Shown here in pieces: positions 11,235 to 19,057 of a stretch of DNA of 37,751 nt. Positions within the stretch are counted from its first letter, which is position 1. Every line of letters begins with the position of its first letter. The notes below the pieces were generated by a model that saw nothing but the letters and a program-made list of their open reading frames with translations, did not search any database and was not told the origin of the DNA. The position numbers and the translations under genes are program-made. Origin of the DNA: Acidimicrobiales bacterium (GTDB lineage Bacteria > Actinomycetota > Acidimicrobiia > Acidimicrobiales > GCA-2861595); contig DATAIT010000085.1 of the NCBI GenBank assembly GCA_036262515.1, positions 1 to 37,751 of the forward strand. Reading direction: 5' to 3'.

Positions 11235-11813
11235 ATGACGACGACCTTCTGCCCAGGGTGCGGCGCCGAGTACGAGGAGGGCGTGGCCGTGTGTCCCGGC
11301 TGCGGCATCCTCCTCGCCGCCGACGGAGCGCTCGTCTACGAGATGGACGGGTGGGAGCCGGGCGAGCGCAACGCCCTCGACGAGCTGCTGGCCGCCGCGT
11401 CCATCGCCCACCGGTGGGAAGGCGACGATCTCGTCGTCCCGGAGGACGCCGAGGACCACGTCGACGGTCTCATGGATCGCGTGGAGTTCCCCGACGCCCT
11501 CCAGGGGGTGCCCGTGGACGGCGACGACGATGTCGACGACGAGGCCGTCTACGCGGTGATGTCGAACCTGTTCGTGGCCGCCGACCGCCTGGCCGACGAG
11601 CACACCGTCGACGTGGAGTCGGCCGGCGAGCTGGTGGTCGCGTCCAATGCGGCCTCGGCCATCCCGGCGCCGTTCGGCGTGGAGCCGGCGGCGTGGAAGC
11701 AGGTGCAGCAGCTGGCCGAGGGCATCGTCGGCGCCATCGAGTCCGAGGCGGACGACGACGTCGTCATCCGCGACGCCGCCTCGCTGCGCGACCTCCTCCG
11801 CCGCATGGTCTGA
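11235..11813 (+). CDS. Zinc-ribbon acidic protein of unknown function
   Basis: The 192-residue protein has an N-terminal zinc ribbon, Cys6-x2-Cys9 and Cys20-x2-Cys23 (FCPGCG and VCPGCG). Then come two stretches resembling small ferredoxin-like signal-transducing units of the DUF2007 type (ELLAAASIAHRWEGDDLVV and ELVVASNAAS...), which is a guess from hydrophobic pattern. It is rich in Asp and Glu, with EGDDLVVPEDAEDHVDG and GDDDVDDEAVY. No membrane segment or signal peptide. It may be a regulatory or adaptor protein; I do not recognise a function. It is followed after 67 bases by a K+ channel gene on the same strand, and the gap contains a 6-bp GC hairpin (11837-11842 with 11852-11857). Confidence 0.8.
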   Translation: MTTTFCPGCGAEYEEGVAVCPGCGILLAADGALVYEMDGWEPGERNALDELLAAASIAHRWEGDDLVVPEDAEDHVDGLMDRVEFPDALQGVPVDGDDDVDDEAVYAVMSNLFVAADRLADEHTVDVESAGELVVASNAASAIPAPFGVEPAAWKQVQQLAEGIVGAIESEADDDVVIRDAASLRDLLRRMV

Positions 11814-11880
11814 CTTGGGTACGACACCCGGGGGGTCCCGCCCCGGCGCCCGGCGGGCACTCTGGAGGCGGCGACGCGGC

Positions 11881-12891
11881 ATGCCGGCCGACGAGCGCTG
11901 GACCAGCCTCGGACGGGCCGTCGCGCTGCTTCTCGCCGTGCTCGGCGTGGGAACCGTCGGCTACCTCCTGCTGGGGCTGGAACCCCTGGATGCGCTCTAC
12001 CAGTCGGTCACCACCGTCACGACGGTGGGGTTCCGGGAGGTCGGCGAGCCGACCCGGGCGTTCCGCTGGTTCACCATCTTTCTCGTCCTGCTGGGCGTGG
12101 GAAGCGTGCTCTACGCCCTCGGCGTGCTGCTGGAGGCACTGGTCGAGGGCAGGATCACCGAACGGTTCGGGAGGAGGCGGATGGAACGGCAGCTGGCCGA
12201 GGTCGAGGGCCACGTGGTGGTGTGCGGATGGGGGCGGGTCGGGCAGGCCATCACGGTGGCGCTGCGGTCCGGCGACCGCTCCCCCGTCGTGGTCGTCGAG
12301 CGCGATCCCGAGCGGGCCGGAACGGTGGGCGGCCTGGTGGTCGACGGCGACGCAACCGACGACGACGTCCTGCGCCGGGCCGGCATCGACCGGTGCCGGG
12401 CGCTCGTGGTCGCCCTCCCCGAAGACGCCGCGAACGTGTACGTCACCCTCTCGGCCCGGGCCTTGCGTCCGGACCTCTTCATCGTGGCCCGGGCCCACGT
12501 CCACGCAGCCGAGGCCCTCCTCACCCAGGCCGGCGCGGACCGCGTCGTGAACCCCCAGGCCATCGGCGGCAACCGCATGGCGGCGCTCATCGACCAGCCC
12601 CACGTCGCCGACTTCCTCGACGTGGTGATGTACGACGCGGAGCTGCAGTTCCGGTTGTCCGAGCTCACGGTGGCCGCCGCGTCACCGGTGGCCGGACGCT
12701 CGCTGCGCGACGCCCACCTGCGCGACGCGACAGGAGCGCTCGTCCTCGCTGTCCGCAGTGCGGCCGGGCACTTCCGTTCCAATCCCGACCCGGCCGACGT
12801 GATCGAAGCCGGCGAGGTGCTCATCGCCATCGGGACCGAGGGGCAGCTGTCCGCCCTGCGGCGCCTCGTCAGCGGCGCCTCCGGAACCTGA
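11881..12891 (+). CDS. Potassium channel protein with TrkA-N/TrkA-C (RCK) domains
   Basis: Two-transmembrane K+ channel with a cytoplasmic ligand-gating domain, 336 residues. TM1 is about residues 11-32, the pore loop and selectivity filter TTVTTVGF spans residues 44-51 (GF in place of the commoner GYG), and TM2 is about 62-88. The RCK Rossmann domain begins near 110 with HVVVCGWGRVGQAI (GxGxxG at 116-121), and a TrkA-C domain occupies roughly 255-330. ATG 11881 is the best start: GGAGG at 11864-11868 lies 12 bases upstream. In-frame TTG 11815 would add an Arg-rich 22-residue extension. Likely works as a tetramer or octameric gating ring, by family knowledge. Confidence 0.9.
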   Translation: MPADERWTSLGRAVALLLAVLGVGTVGYLLLGLEPLDALYQSVTTVTTVGFREVGEPTRAFRWFTIFLVLLGVGSVLYALGVLLEALVEGRITERFGRRRMERQLAEVEGHVVVCGWGRVGQAITVALRSGDRSPVVVVERDPERAGTVGGLVVDGDATDDDVLRRAGIDRCRALVVALPEDAANVYVTLSARALRPDLFIVARAHVHAAEALLTQAGADRVVNPQAIGGNRMAALIDQPHVADFLDVVMYDAELQFRLSELTVAAASPVAGRSLRDAHLRDATGALVLAVRSAAGHFRSNPDPADVIEAGEVLIAIGTEGQLSALRRLVSGASGT

Positions 12892-12923
12892 CCGGCCGAT
12901 CGCCGGAACCTGTCGCGCGCCGG

Positions 12924-12929
12924 TAGGTT
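12924..12929 (+). promoter_or_regulatory. -10 element of the J-domain gene (TAGGTT)
   Basis: TAGGTT ends six bases before GTG 12936, with no ribosome-binding sequence between. This predicts a leaderless transcript and supports GTG as the start. Confidence 0.5.
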
Positions 12930-12935
12930 CGCCCG

Positions 12936-13631
12936 GTGGTCCTGGCCGAGATCGAGATCCGTCATTCGAGGGCGATCGCCCCCACGCGCCGGGTCGCCCT
13001 GGGCGAGCTGTTCCTGCCCACCGAACCGCCGAACCACGGTGGCCTGCTGCTGGCCGCCATCCTCGGCGCCTGGGCGGCGCGCCTCCCCGACGAGGAGCGC
13101 GACGGCGTCGACCGGCTCCTCTGGGACCTGGAGTACCGCGGCAACGTGGCCCAGCCCCGCCTGCGCCACCGTTTCCAGACCGACGTCGTGGGCCTGGACC
13201 GCAGCCGGCACCGCCTCGTCGACGAGGACGGCGCCGTGGTCCTGCATCTCGACGACCACGGCGCCGCCATGCCGCAGGTGCTCGGCGCCGTGTACGCAGC
13301 GAGCCGGCTGGCGTCGGCCGTTCGTCCCTCGGTGTTCCGGCTCCTGCGCCGGGCCACCCGGTGGGAGGGCGACGCCGACGACCGCCTGCTGCACTATCTG
13401 TCGGGGGACGAGGCCGCCCTGCTCGTGGCCAAGCCGGCGGGCGACGAGCGTTGGGCGCTCGAGGTGCTCGGCTTCTCGCCCCGGAGCGAGCCACCCCGCA
13501 GCGACATCCTCCGCCGGTTCCGGTCCCTCGTGCGCGACGCCCACCCCGACCACGGAGCCGAGGCCGAGGGAGCCAGCACGCGGATCACCGAGCTCACCGA
13601 AGCCAAGCGCATCCTCCTCGCCGGCGGGTGA
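12936..13631 (+). CDS. J-domain-containing protein of unknown function
   Basis: The 231-residue protein ends in a J-like domain: DILRRFRSLVRDAHPDHG with the HPD tripeptide at residues 203-205, then RITELTEAKRILLAGG. This would let it stimulate a DnaK-type ATPase. Residues 1-185 are not recognised; they contain a hydrophobic helix near 28-50 (LLLAAILGAWAARLPDEE) and Asp-rich segments. The Gly/Phe and zinc-finger parts of DnaJ are absent, so it is not a general DnaJ. The start GTG 12936 is supported by the TAGGTT hexamer upstream. The hydrolase gene begins five bases after its stop, so the two are probably co-transcribed. Confidence 0.8.
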   Translation: MVLAEIEIRHSRAIAPTRRVALGELFLPTEPPNHGGLLLAAILGAWAARLPDEERDGVDRLLWDLEYRGNVAQPRLRHRFQTDVVGLDRSRHRLVDEDGAVVLHLDDHGAAMPQVLGAVYAASRLASAVRPSVFRLLRRATRWEGDADDRLLHYLSGDEAALLVAKPAGDERWALEVLGFSPRSEPPRSDILRRFRSLVRDAHPDHGAEAEGASTRITELTEAKRILLAGG

Positions 13632-13635
13632 TGCA

Positions 13636-14220
13636 GTGACGTCGCCTCGACGGCGGGGGCTGCTGCTGGCGCCGGGAGCCTCGGCCGGGCGCGACCAACC
13701 GGCCCTCGTGGCCATCGACGAGGCGGCGGCAGGCGCCGGGTACGCAGTCGAGCGCATGGACTTTCCCTACCGGCTGGCGGGCCGACGGGCCCCCGACAAG
13801 CCACCGGTGCTCGTCGAAGCGGTCCGGGAGGCGGCGGCCGGGCTGGCGGCGGCCCACGGTGTCGCCCCCGGACGCATCGCCATGGGCGGGCGCTCGATGG
13901 GAGGTCGCATCTGCTCGATGGCGGCCGCCGCCGGACTTCCCTGCCTGGCGCTGGTGCTCGTCTCCTACCCGCTCCACCCCCCGGGCCGCCCCGACAGGCT
14001 GCGGGTCGACCACTTCCCGGCGCTCACCGTGCCGTGCCTGTTCGTCTCGGGCACGCGCGACGCGTTCGCCACGCCGACCGAGCTCGAGGGCCATACGACC
14101 GCCATCCCGGGCCCGGTGTCGCACGTGTGGCTGGACGGCGGCGACCACGGCCTCCGCCGACGCGACGCCGCCGTGGCCGTCGCCGTGGCGTCGTGGCTGG
14201 CCCCCCTCGGCATCGGTTGA
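13636..14220 (+). CDS. Small alpha/beta-hydrolase-fold protein (COG3571 / KANL3-Tex30-like)
   Basis: A 194-residue single-domain alpha/beta hydrolase. The nucleophile elbow is GGRSMGGR with Ser87, the acid is likely Asp142 in VSGTRDAFATP, and His171 is in DGGDHGLRR. The N-terminus LLLAPGASAGRDQPALV is typical of COG3571 proteins, whose substrates are unknown. The start GTG 13636 lies just after the J-domain gene's stop, suggesting coupling. The gene converges on the MFS transporter gene with a 19-base gap; only a 4-bp hairpin (14236-14247) is visible there. Confidence 0.85.
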   Translation: MTSPRRRGLLLAPGASAGRDQPALVAIDEAAAGAGYAVERMDFPYRLAGRRAPDKPPVLVEAVREAAAGLAAAHGVAPGRIAMGGRSMGGRICSMAAAAGLPCLALVLVSYPLHPPGRPDRLRVDHFPALTVPCLFVSGTRDAFATPTELEGHTTAIPGPVSHVWLDGGDHGLRRRDAAVAVAVASWLAPLGIG

Positions 14221-14239
14221 ACGACCCCGCAGGCCGGAG

Positions 14240-15781
14240 CTATCTCCTTGGGTACGGCGGTGGTGCACCGTCCGTCAACGGCATGGGGGCGTCCTCCGGA
14301 TTCAGGTCCTCCAGCTCCGTGTGGGCCGTCTCCGGGTAGCTCGTCATGACGAGGATGGCGAGGGCGAGGGGGCCGAGGGCGAGCAGGGCCATGGCCGGGC
14401 CCAACCGGTCGAACGAATCGGCCAGCTGACCGGCGACGATGAGGCCGACCACGCTTCCCGCCCGGCCGAGGACGGCGATTGTGCCGTTGGCCAGGCCGCG
14501 GGTGGCGGTGGGGAACAACTCGGGTCCGTAGACGCCGAGGGCAGGGATGGTGGCGCCGCCGACGACGGACGCCGCCACCGACCATGCCCACAGCGGCCAG
14601 CCCGACGAGACGAACATCACGACCGTCGCGCCGACGCCGACGGTGAGGGCGACGGCACCGACCTTGCGCCTGCCCCTCTCGGCCATCCGCCCGCCGACCA
14701 CGACCCCGATGGCGCCCGGGGTGGCGGTGAGGATGGTGAACAGCGAGATCCGCCCCGCGCTGAAGCCCCGCTCGGTGCGCAGGTACTCGTTGCCGAACTG
14801 CGACGCCGGCGCGAAGAACAGGTTGAACAGGAAGGCCGACACCGCCAGCAGCCAGAAGCGCCGGCCGTGTCCCGCCAAACCCGCCTGGCCGTGTGGCGCG
14901 ACGAACCGGCGGCTCTCGGGGAGCCGCCGCCCCACCGCCCCGACCACCGGCAGCCCGACCAGGCTGAGGGCGAAGAGCACGCGCCAGCCGCCCGCCGCGT
15001 CGGCGACCCGCAGGAGCAGCACGCACAGGCCGGCTCCCACCGCGCCGGCCATGGCGAGCAGGCTCACGGCGTAGGCACGGGATCCCTTGGGCATCTCCTC
15101 GGCGACGGCCACCGTGAGCACGATGGCGGCGGCGGTGACGAAGCCGCGGGTGGCGACCTGGCTGCCGGCCAGGAACCACAACGACGGAGCCAGTGCCCCG
15201 GTGGCGGTGAGGGCGCACCCCACGCCGGACGACAGCAGGAGCACGCGGCGCCGCCCCCGCTTGTCGGCCATGGCCACCAGCACAAGAGCGACGACGACGT
15301 CGGCCCGGACGGCGGCGAGCGCCACACCCTGGGCCCCCTTGCCAGCGCCGAACTCGTCGGCGGCGAACGTGATGGTCTGGGTGAGCACGGTGCCGAGGTA
15401 GCCGACCACGACGGACAGGGCGCACAGAGCGGCGAGCGCGCCCGCCGACGCCGGGTCGAGGCGATCCGGCGGTGCCCACCACGGCACGCCCGGCCGGTCG
15501 TCGAGACGGCGCAGCTGGTGACGGAGCGGGAGTCGGAACAGCCACCCCCAGAACGGCAGGTCCAGGCGGTACTCGACCGTCTGGCGGATGCGGTGGAGCC
15601 CGTCCCCGGCCGCCTCGACGTCGACCGCCCTGCGGTAGTCGGCCAGCGGGCCGGCGGCGGCGGTGAAGGCGCCGGGCCCGGCGTCCCGCTCCAGCACCAG
15701 GCCGTCACGCGGGCGCAGCACATCCGCCAGTCCGGCGTCGTCCACGCACGCCTCGGCGGTGACGAGCCGGAGCCTCGACAT
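14240..15781 (-). CDS. MFS transporter with a soluble N-terminal extension
   Basis: Major facilitator transporter, 513 residues. Residues 1-113 are soluble; the part around residues 60-90 (RQTVEYRLDLPFWGWLF) resembles the C-terminal helix region of polyketide cyclase/SRPBCC proteins, a tentative comparison. About 12 membrane segments follow from residue 114. Loop motifs ADKRGRRRV and AERGRRKV are the MFS motif A in each half, and GPELFPTATRGLANG resembles the second-half motif of sugar and metabolite:H+ symporters. The substrate is unknown. ATG 15781 is chosen; GTG 15787 is possible. It follows the M20 gene by about 20 bases and is probably co-transcribed, so it may import what the M20 enzyme hydrolyses or export the product. 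Confidence 0.86.
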   Translation of the reverse strand: MSRLRLVTAEACVDDAGLADVLRPRDGLVLERDAGPGAFTAAAGPLADYRRAVDVEAAGDGLHRIRQTVEYRLDLPFWGWLFRLPLRHQLRRLDDRPGVPWWAPPDRLDPASAGALAALCALSVVVGYLGTVLTQTITFAADEFGAGKGAQGVALAAVRADVVVALVLVAMADKRGRRRVLLLSSGVGCALTATGALAPSLWFLAGSQVATRGFVTAAAIVLTVAVAEEMPKGSRAYAVSLLAMAGAVGAGLCVLLLRVADAAGGWRVLFALSLVGLPVVGAVGRRLPESRRFVAPHGQAGLAGHGRRFWLLAVSAFLFNLFFAPASQFGNEYLRTERGFSAGRISLFTILTATPGAIGVVVGGRMAERGRRKVGAVALTVGVGATVVMFVSSGWPLWAWSVAASVVGGATIPALGVYGPELFPTATRGLANGTIAVLGRAGSVVGLIVAGQLADSFDRLGPAMALLALGPLALAILVMTSYPETAHTELEDLNPEDAPMPLTDGAPPPYPRR

Positions 15782-15801
15782 CTTCACGGCCGCCCCGGCT
15801 G

Positions 15802-16950
15802 TCACCCCGTGAACGTGGCGAACAGCTCGGCGTAGACGGCGGCCGCGTCCACCAGCCGGTCGATGGCAACCCACTCGTCGTTGGTGTGGGCCTGGCCGAT
15901 CTCGCCCGGTCCGCACACCACCGCCGGGATCCCGGCCTGGTTGCGCACGAAGCGGGCATCGGTGGTGAATCGCATCCCGATGACCGGGGCGGGCCGCCCG
16001 AGCACGGTGGTGGCGGCCGCCTGGACCCGGGACACGAACGGGTGTGACGGGTCGAGCTCCGACGCCTCACCGAAGACCTCGGGCTCGATGTCGTAGCGCA
16101 GGTCGTCGTCGCCAATGGCGTCGACGAGGGCGCGGACGCCCGCCTCAGCCGATGCCGCCGTGTCGCCGGGCAGCAGCCGGCGGTCGACCACGACGGTGCA
16201 GCGCTCGGCCACCGTGTTGTGGCCGGTGCCGCCGTTGATCATGCCGATGTTGCACGTCGGGCGACCGAGCAGGTGGTGGTCCGGGCCACCGAAGTCGGCG
16301 GCATGCAGCGCCAGCACCACCTTGGCCGCCAGCTCGACGGCCGACACGCCGTCGCGCGGCTGACTGCCGTGCGCCGGCCGCCCGTGGACGACGAGGTCGG
16401 CGACGAACAGCCCCCGCTCGGCGACGCACAAGGCCATGCCGGTGGGCTCGGGCACGAGGCAGGCCGCTCCGGCGACCATCCCCGAGTCGACCAGGGCGGC
16501 CGTGCCGTGACCGCCGCCCCGCTCCTCGTCGGCGACGAGGTGGAAGGCCAGGTCGCAGGCCGGCTCACGGCCGGCGCGGCGGAGGACGTGCAGCGCCTCC
16601 ACGGCGGCGGCGATGCCGCCCTTCATGTCGGCCGTGCCACGGCCGTAGACGCGGCCGGCGTCGACCTCGCCGGCGAACGGGTCCCGCGTCCAACCGGGAC
16701 GGTGGACCGGCACCACGTCGAGGTGGCCGTTCACGATGAGCACCGGCCGGTCGCCGGTGCCGATGGTGGCCAGGAGGGAGGCCCGGTCGGGCGCTGGCTC
16801 GAACTCCTCGAAGCGGGCGCCGAAGGGCTCGAGCATGTCCCGGCACGCTCCCAGCACGGCCCGCTCGTTGCCCGGCGGATTCTGGGTGTCGACGGCCACC
16901 AGCGCCCTCGTGAGCTCGACGACCGAGTCGGCGTCCACGGCGGCCCGCAT
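15802..16950 (-). CDS. M20 family metallohydrolase (ArgE/DapE/acetylornithine-deacetylase type)
   Basis: Di-zinc amidohydrolase, 382 residues. Metal and catalytic residues: His76 and Asp78 in NGHLDVVP, Asp108 in YGRGTADMKGG, and Glu142-Glu143 in ADEERGG. The lid and dimerisation domain contains GRPAHGSQP, and the last metal ligand is in GQAHTNDEW. Substrates of this family include N-acyl amino acids and peptides; the specific one is not visible, and no arginine or lysine pathway gene is adjacent. ATG 16950 is chosen because TATGCT (16963-16958) lies seven bases upstream. The in-frame ATG 16962 is inside that hexamer. It is divergent from murA. Confidence 0.88.
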   Translation of the reverse strand: MRAAVDADSVVELTRALVAVDTQNPPGNERAVLGACRDMLEPFGARFEEFEPAPDRASLLATIGTGDRPVLIVNGHLDVVPVHRPGWTRDPFAGEVDAGRVYGRGTADMKGGIAAAVEALHVLRRAGREPACDLAFHLVADEERGGGHGTAALVDSGMVAGAACLVPEPTGMALCVAERGLFVADLVVHGRPAHGSQPRDGVSAVELAAKVVLALHAADFGGPDHHLLGRPTCNIGMINGGTGHNTVAERCTVVVDRRLLPGDTAASAEAGVRALVDAIGDDDLRYDIEPEVFGEASELDPSHPFVSRVQAAATTVLGRPAPVIGMRFTTDARFVRNQAGIPAVVCGPGEIGQAHTNDEWVAIDRLVDAAAVYAELFATFTG

Positions 16951-16957
16951 CGACGGG

Positions 16958-16963
16958 AGCATA
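16958..16963 (-). promoter_or_regulatory. -10 element of the M20 hydrolase gene (TATGCT)
   Basis: TATGCT, seven bases, then ATG 16950. The arrangement matches glpX, including a decoy in-frame ATG within the hexamer. Confidence 0.5.
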
Positions 16964-17029
16964 CCGACGGCTCACCGGGCCTCCTCCCGTGAACGTCCCG
17001 AGGTGCGCACCGACGGGCCGGCGGCGCGG

Positions 17030-17035
17030 GATACT
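17030..17035 (+). promoter_or_regulatory. -10 element of murA (GATACT)
   Basis: GATACT ends seven bases before GTG 17043. The overlapping TACTCT (17032-17037) is an alternative register. Either way there is no space for a ribosome-binding site. Confidence 0.45.
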
Positions 17036-17042
17036 CTGCGCC

Positions 17043-18296
17043 GTGGATCCGTTCTTGGTGCGCCCGGGGCCGCCTCTCGAAGGCGTGGTGCGCGCCGGCG
17101 GCGCCAAGAACTCGGTGCTCAAGCTGCTGGCCGCCACGCTGCTGGCCGAGGGGCTCCACGTCCTGCGAAACGTCCCGCACATCGCCGACGTGGAGACGAT
17201 GTGCGACCTCCTCGTGTCCATGGGCGTCGACGTGTCCCGCCACGGCGACGCCCTCCATGTCCGCCGCCCGGCCGAGATCGTTCCCGAGGCTCCCTACGAG
17301 CTGGTCGAGCGCATGCGGGCGTCGATCGTCGTCCTCGGGCCGCTGCTGGCCGCCTGCGGCCGGGCCTGCGTGTCGATGCCCGGCGGCGACGACTTCGGCT
17401 CCCGTCCCGTCGACGACCACCTCAGCGCCCTGGAGGCGCTCGGCGCCCGGTTCGAGCTCAGCCACGGGGTGATCGAGGGACGGGTCGACGTCCTCATCGG
17501 CGACCGGGTCCTTCTCGAGGTGCCCAGCCACACCGCCACCGACACCGTGCTCATGGCCGCCGTGCGGGCCAAGGGCGTCACGGTCATCGAGAACGCGGCG
17601 CGAGAGCCGGAGATCGCCGACCTGGCCGCGCTGCTCAACCGCATGGGCGCGCAGATCAGCGGCGCCGGCACCTCCACCATCACGGTGGAGGGCGTCGACG
17701 AGCTCGTGCCCGTGGACCACGAGGTCATCCCCGACCGCGTCGAGGTGGCCACGTTCCTCGCCGCCGTGGCCATCGCCGGCGGGGAGATCACCGTGGTCGG
17801 CGCCCGGCCGGACCACATGGACATGCTGCTGCTCAAGCTGGGCGAGATGGGGCTGCGCACGTCACCCACGCTCGACGGCCTGTGGGCCGCCGCGCCGCGC
17901 CGGCTCCGATCGGCCGACGTGTCGACCCTCCCCTACCCGGGCATCGCCACCGACTACAAGCCGCTGCTCATGTCCGTGCTCTCGGTGAGCGAGGGCGTGG
18001 GGATCGTCACCGAGAACCTCTACGGCGCAAACCGCTTCACCTACGTGAGCGAGCTCGTGCGCATGGGCGCCGACATCCGCATCCAGGGCCACCACGCCGT
18101 CGTGCGCGGCGTGGAGCGCCTGTCGGCCGCACCGGTGAAGGCCCACGACCTTCGGGCAGGTGCCGGGCTGGTCCTGGCCGGGCTGGCCGCCGACGGCGAG
18201 ACGCTGGTGGCAGACGGCTTCCACATCGACCGCGGCTACGACGACCTGGCCGGGAAGCTGCGGTCCCTCGGGGCGGACGTCACCAGGCCCCGGTGA
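17043..18296 (+). CDS. murA: UDP-N-acetylglucosamine 1-carboxyvinyltransferase MurA
   Basis: First committed step of peptidoglycan synthesis: enolpyruvyl transfer from PEP to UDP-GlcNAc in the cytoplasm. The 417-residue protein has the inside-out alpha/beta barrel of EPSP synthases, with GGAKNSVLK (Lys22, Asn23) at the N-terminus. The mobile loop reads PGGDDFGSRPVD; Asp116 occupies the place of E. coli Cys115, the residue alkylated by fosfomycin, and the codon at 17388 is GAC. Mycobacterium tuberculosis MurA has the same Cys-to-Asp change, so intrinsic fosfomycin insensitivity is expected. GTG 17043 gives the normal N-terminus; an upstream ATG at 16989 would add 18 unrelated residues. Confidence 0.95.
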   Translation: MDPFLVRPGPPLEGVVRAGGAKNSVLKLLAATLLAEGLHVLRNVPHIADVETMCDLLVSMGVDVSRHGDALHVRRPAEIVPEAPYELVERMRASIVVLGPLLAACGRACVSMPGGDDFGSRPVDDHLSALEALGARFELSHGVIEGRVDVLIGDRVLLEVPSHTATDTVLMAAVRAKGVTVIENAAREPEIADLAALLNRMGAQISGAGTSTITVEGVDELVPVDHEVIPDRVEVATFLAAVAIAGGEITVVGARPDHMDMLLLKLGEMGLRTSPTLDGLWAAAPRRLRSADVSTLPYPGIATDYKPLLMSVLSVSEGVGIVTENLYGANRFTYVSELVRMGADIRIQGHHAVVRGVERLSAAPVKAHDLRAGAGLVLAGLAADGETLVADGFHIDRGYDDLAGKLRSLGADVTRPR

Positions 18297-18313
18297 GGGC
18301 GATGGTGACGGGC

Positions 18314-18319
18314 GATACT
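18314..18319 (+). promoter_or_regulatory. -10 element of the DUF2237 gene (GATACT)
   Basis: GATACT ends six bases before ATG 18326, the same hexamer as before murA. The gene could thus be transcribed separately although it lies only 29 bases after murA. Confidence 0.45.
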
Positions 18320-18325
18320 GCGGGG

Positions 18326-18718
18326 ATGACGGATCGCAACGTCCTGGGCGGGGTGATGGAGCCGTGCAGCAGCGACCCGCTGACCGGCTTCTACCGGGAC
18401 GGCTGCTGCACCACCGGCCCGGAGGACCGCGGGAGCCACACGATCTGCGCCGTCGTCACCGCCGAGTTCCTGGAGCACCAGCTTGGCATCGGCAACGACC
18501 TGAGCACGCCGAGACCCGAATTCCACTTCCCGGGGCTCGTGCCGGGCGACCGGTGGTGCGTCACGGCGGCCAACTGGCTGCGCGCCTACCACGACGGTTC
18601 CGCCGCCTTCGTGGTGCTGGCGTCGACGCACGAGCGGGCCCTCGAGATCGTCCCCCTCGACGCGCTGCGCGAGCTGGCCGTCGACGTGCCCGCCGACCCC
18701 GGAGAGCTCGAGGACTGA
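18326..18718 (+). CDS. DUF2237 family protein
   Basis: A 130-residue protein with the strongly conserved DUF2237 (COG3651) pattern: NVLGGVMEPCSSDPLTGFYR at the N-terminus, GCCTTGPEDRGSHTICAVV with paired cysteines, GNDLSTPRPEFHFPGL, and THERALEIVPL near the end. The family has no established function. The conserved cysteines and Asp/Glu residues would suit metal binding or catalysis, which is inference. No membrane segment or signal peptide. ATG 18326 fits both the family N-terminus and the -10 hexamer upstream. Confidence 0.9.
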   Translation: MTDRNVLGGVMEPCSSDPLTGFYRDGCCTTGPEDRGSHTICAVVTAEFLEHQLGIGNDLSTPRPEFHFPGLVPGDRWCVTAANWLRAYHDGSAAFVVLASTHERALEIVPLDALRELAVDVPADPGELED

Positions 18719-18764
18719 CGAGGCGTCGGCCGCCCGAGGAATGGGGACGGCCTCGTCCGGGTTG

Positions 18765-18770
18765 TACCGT
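18765..18770 (+). promoter_or_regulatory. -10 element of the NifU-like gene (TACCGT)
   Basis: TACCGT ends six bases before ATG 18777, again with no ribosome site. It supports ATG 18777 over in-frame ATG 18741. Confidence 0.5.
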
Positions 18771-18776
18771 GGTGCC

Positions 18777-19034
18777 ATGCAAGAGCTCCTCCTCGAGGCG
18801 ATGGACGCCATCCGCCCTGCGCTGCAGTCCGACGGCGGCGACATGCGACTCCTCGCCGTCGACGAGGAGTCCGGTGTGGTCGACATCGAGCTGATGGGTG
18901 CCTGCGGGGGGTGCCCGATGTCGTCGCTCACCCTCAAGGCCGGCATCGAGCGCATCCTCAAGGACCGGGTCCCGGGGATCACCGAGGTTCGGGCCAAGGG
19001 CATCGACTTCGACACCGTCGAGACGAGCTTCTGA
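18777..19034 (+). CDS. NifU C-terminal-domain protein (Nfu-type iron-sulfur scaffold)
   Basis: An 85-residue stand-alone NifU C-terminal domain that can hold and deliver Fe-S clusters. The cluster cysteines are Cys43 and Cys46 in GACGGCPMSSLTLK. The N-terminal LEAMDAIRPALQSDGGDM is the usual family start. The stop codon overlaps a CTG that may start meaB (CTGA). Its client is unknown; pairing with a GTPase chaperone of B12 mutases is only positional. Confidence 0.9.
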   Translation: MQELLLEAMDAIRPALQSDGGDMRLLAVDEESGVVDIELMGACGGCPMSSLTLKAGIERILKDRVPGITEVRAKGIDFDTVETSF

Positions 19035-19057
19035 GCGACCGGCCCCCGGACGAGCCG

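Noticed and set aside
11837-11857. GC hairpin between the zinc-ribbon and K+ channel genes as a terminator
   Set aside because: Only 6 bp with a 9-base loop and no T-run, in a region where such pairings arise by chance; mentioned only as context.
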